Position numbers and translations under genes: made by a program. The notes beneath the pieces are model-generated. The model ran no database searches. It was given only the letters and a program-made list of their open reading frames with translations, and was not told the origin of the DNA. Below are positions 63,762-64,000 of a DNA stretch of 64,000 nt, piece by piece. Origin of the DNA: Bacillus sp. J33 (GTDB lineage: Bacteria; Bacillota; Bacilli; Bacillales; Cytobacillaceae). Position 1 is the stretch's first letter. Every line of letters starts with the position of its first letter. The stretch is taken from positions 1 through 64,000 of the forward strand of contig NZ_JAEL01000014.1 in assembly GCF_000518885.1 (NCBI RefSeq). Reading direction: 5' to 3'.

Positions 63762-64000
63762 ATGAACGAAGGAAATAAACCAATACTGGAAGTAAAAGGG
63801 TTAAAAACGCATTTCACAACAAAAAAAGGAGTTAGCAAAGCCGTTGATGGCATCGATTTTACTTTGCATAAAGGTGAAACGCTGGGGATTGTTGGAGAAT
63901 CAGGATGCGGAAAAAGTATGACTTCCCTTTCCATTCTCCGCCTAATTCCTTCCCCGCCGGGGAAAATAGCTGGCGGTTCCGTTTTATTTAAAGGAAGAGA
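63762..64000 (+). CDS. ABC importer ATPase (OppD/GsiA-N type), partial
   Basis: Only the first 79 codons are in the window; the gene runs off the right edge. They show the OppD-type start and a complete Walker A ([14 protein letters not shown]), followed by [16 protein letters not shown]. It lies 20 nt downstream of the permease gene, with a weak GGCGGTGA-type site ahead of the ATG. An OppF-type partner probably follows outside the window. Confidence 0.93.
   Translation, partial: MNEGNKPILEVKGLKTHFTTKKGVSKAVDGIDFTLHKGETLGIVGESGCGKSMTSLSILRLIPSPPGKIAGGSVLFKGR

Overview
The window looks like chromosomal DNA of an endospore-forming, low-GC Gram-positive rod (Bacillaceae). It carries spore genes (gamma-type SASP sspE, sspK, yfhE/yfhD), and its gene order largely follows the Bacillus subtilis ygxA-perR-bcp-gsaB-ygaE-ygaD-ygaC-ygaB-sspE-fabL-yfhS-mutY-yfhP-yfhJ-sspK-yfhH-recX-yfhF region. 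The 5' end of a 16S rRNA gene at the left edge resembles the Bacillus firmus/oceanisediminis (Cytobacillus) group. That placement comes from memory of 16S sequences, not from a search.

Layout. 1-363: start of an rRNA operon on the minus strand with its promoter and leader. 476-7320: ygxA, ygzB, perR (with a Per box), a PduO-type cobalamin adenosyltransferase, bcp, a small K+ channel and a three-gene ABC-2 exporter. 7793-15666: gsaB, a very large stand-alone glutamate-synthase-like protein and ygaE. 15723-21412: a complete peptide importer (order D-F-SBP-B-C on the minus strand). 21749-34129: the ygaD-to-yfhD block of lipid, DNA-repair and sporulation genes. 34188-41165: DoxX, an M20 peptidase, a heterodimeric ABC exporter and a membrane-anchored glycerophosphodiesterase. 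41272-46047: a branched-chain amino-acid importer operon. 46326-50213: proline dehydrogenase, proline symporter and a PucR-type regulator (putB-putP-putR without putC). 50342-56655: small membrane proteins, YitT, ferritin, a DUF1360 protein, a membrane-protein/MltG-LysM pair, an alpha/beta hydrolase, a GNAT protein and a CynX-type MFS transporter.

The right end (56752-64000) is the most accessory-looking part. On the minus strand a family-5 binding protein is followed by two tandem paralogous CodA-like amidohydrolases and an ankyrin protein. On the plus strand, divergently, are the matching two permeases and the start of the ATPase. This looks like an uptake-plus-hydrolysis system for a small nitrogen compound. 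Three copies of ATATTTAC lie in the shared promoter region.

Between genes lie five copies of a roughly 70-190 bp dispersed repeat that begins around GTTGATTTCAGCACGGGGCA, plus one element of a second repeat type. They occur in promoter regions, inside the liv operon and upstream of a short-chain dehydrogenase gene. A cluster of DnaA-box-like 9-mers sits in an AT-rich gene-free stretch at 34750-35099. No insertion sequence, prophage, CRISPR array or tRNA gene was seen.
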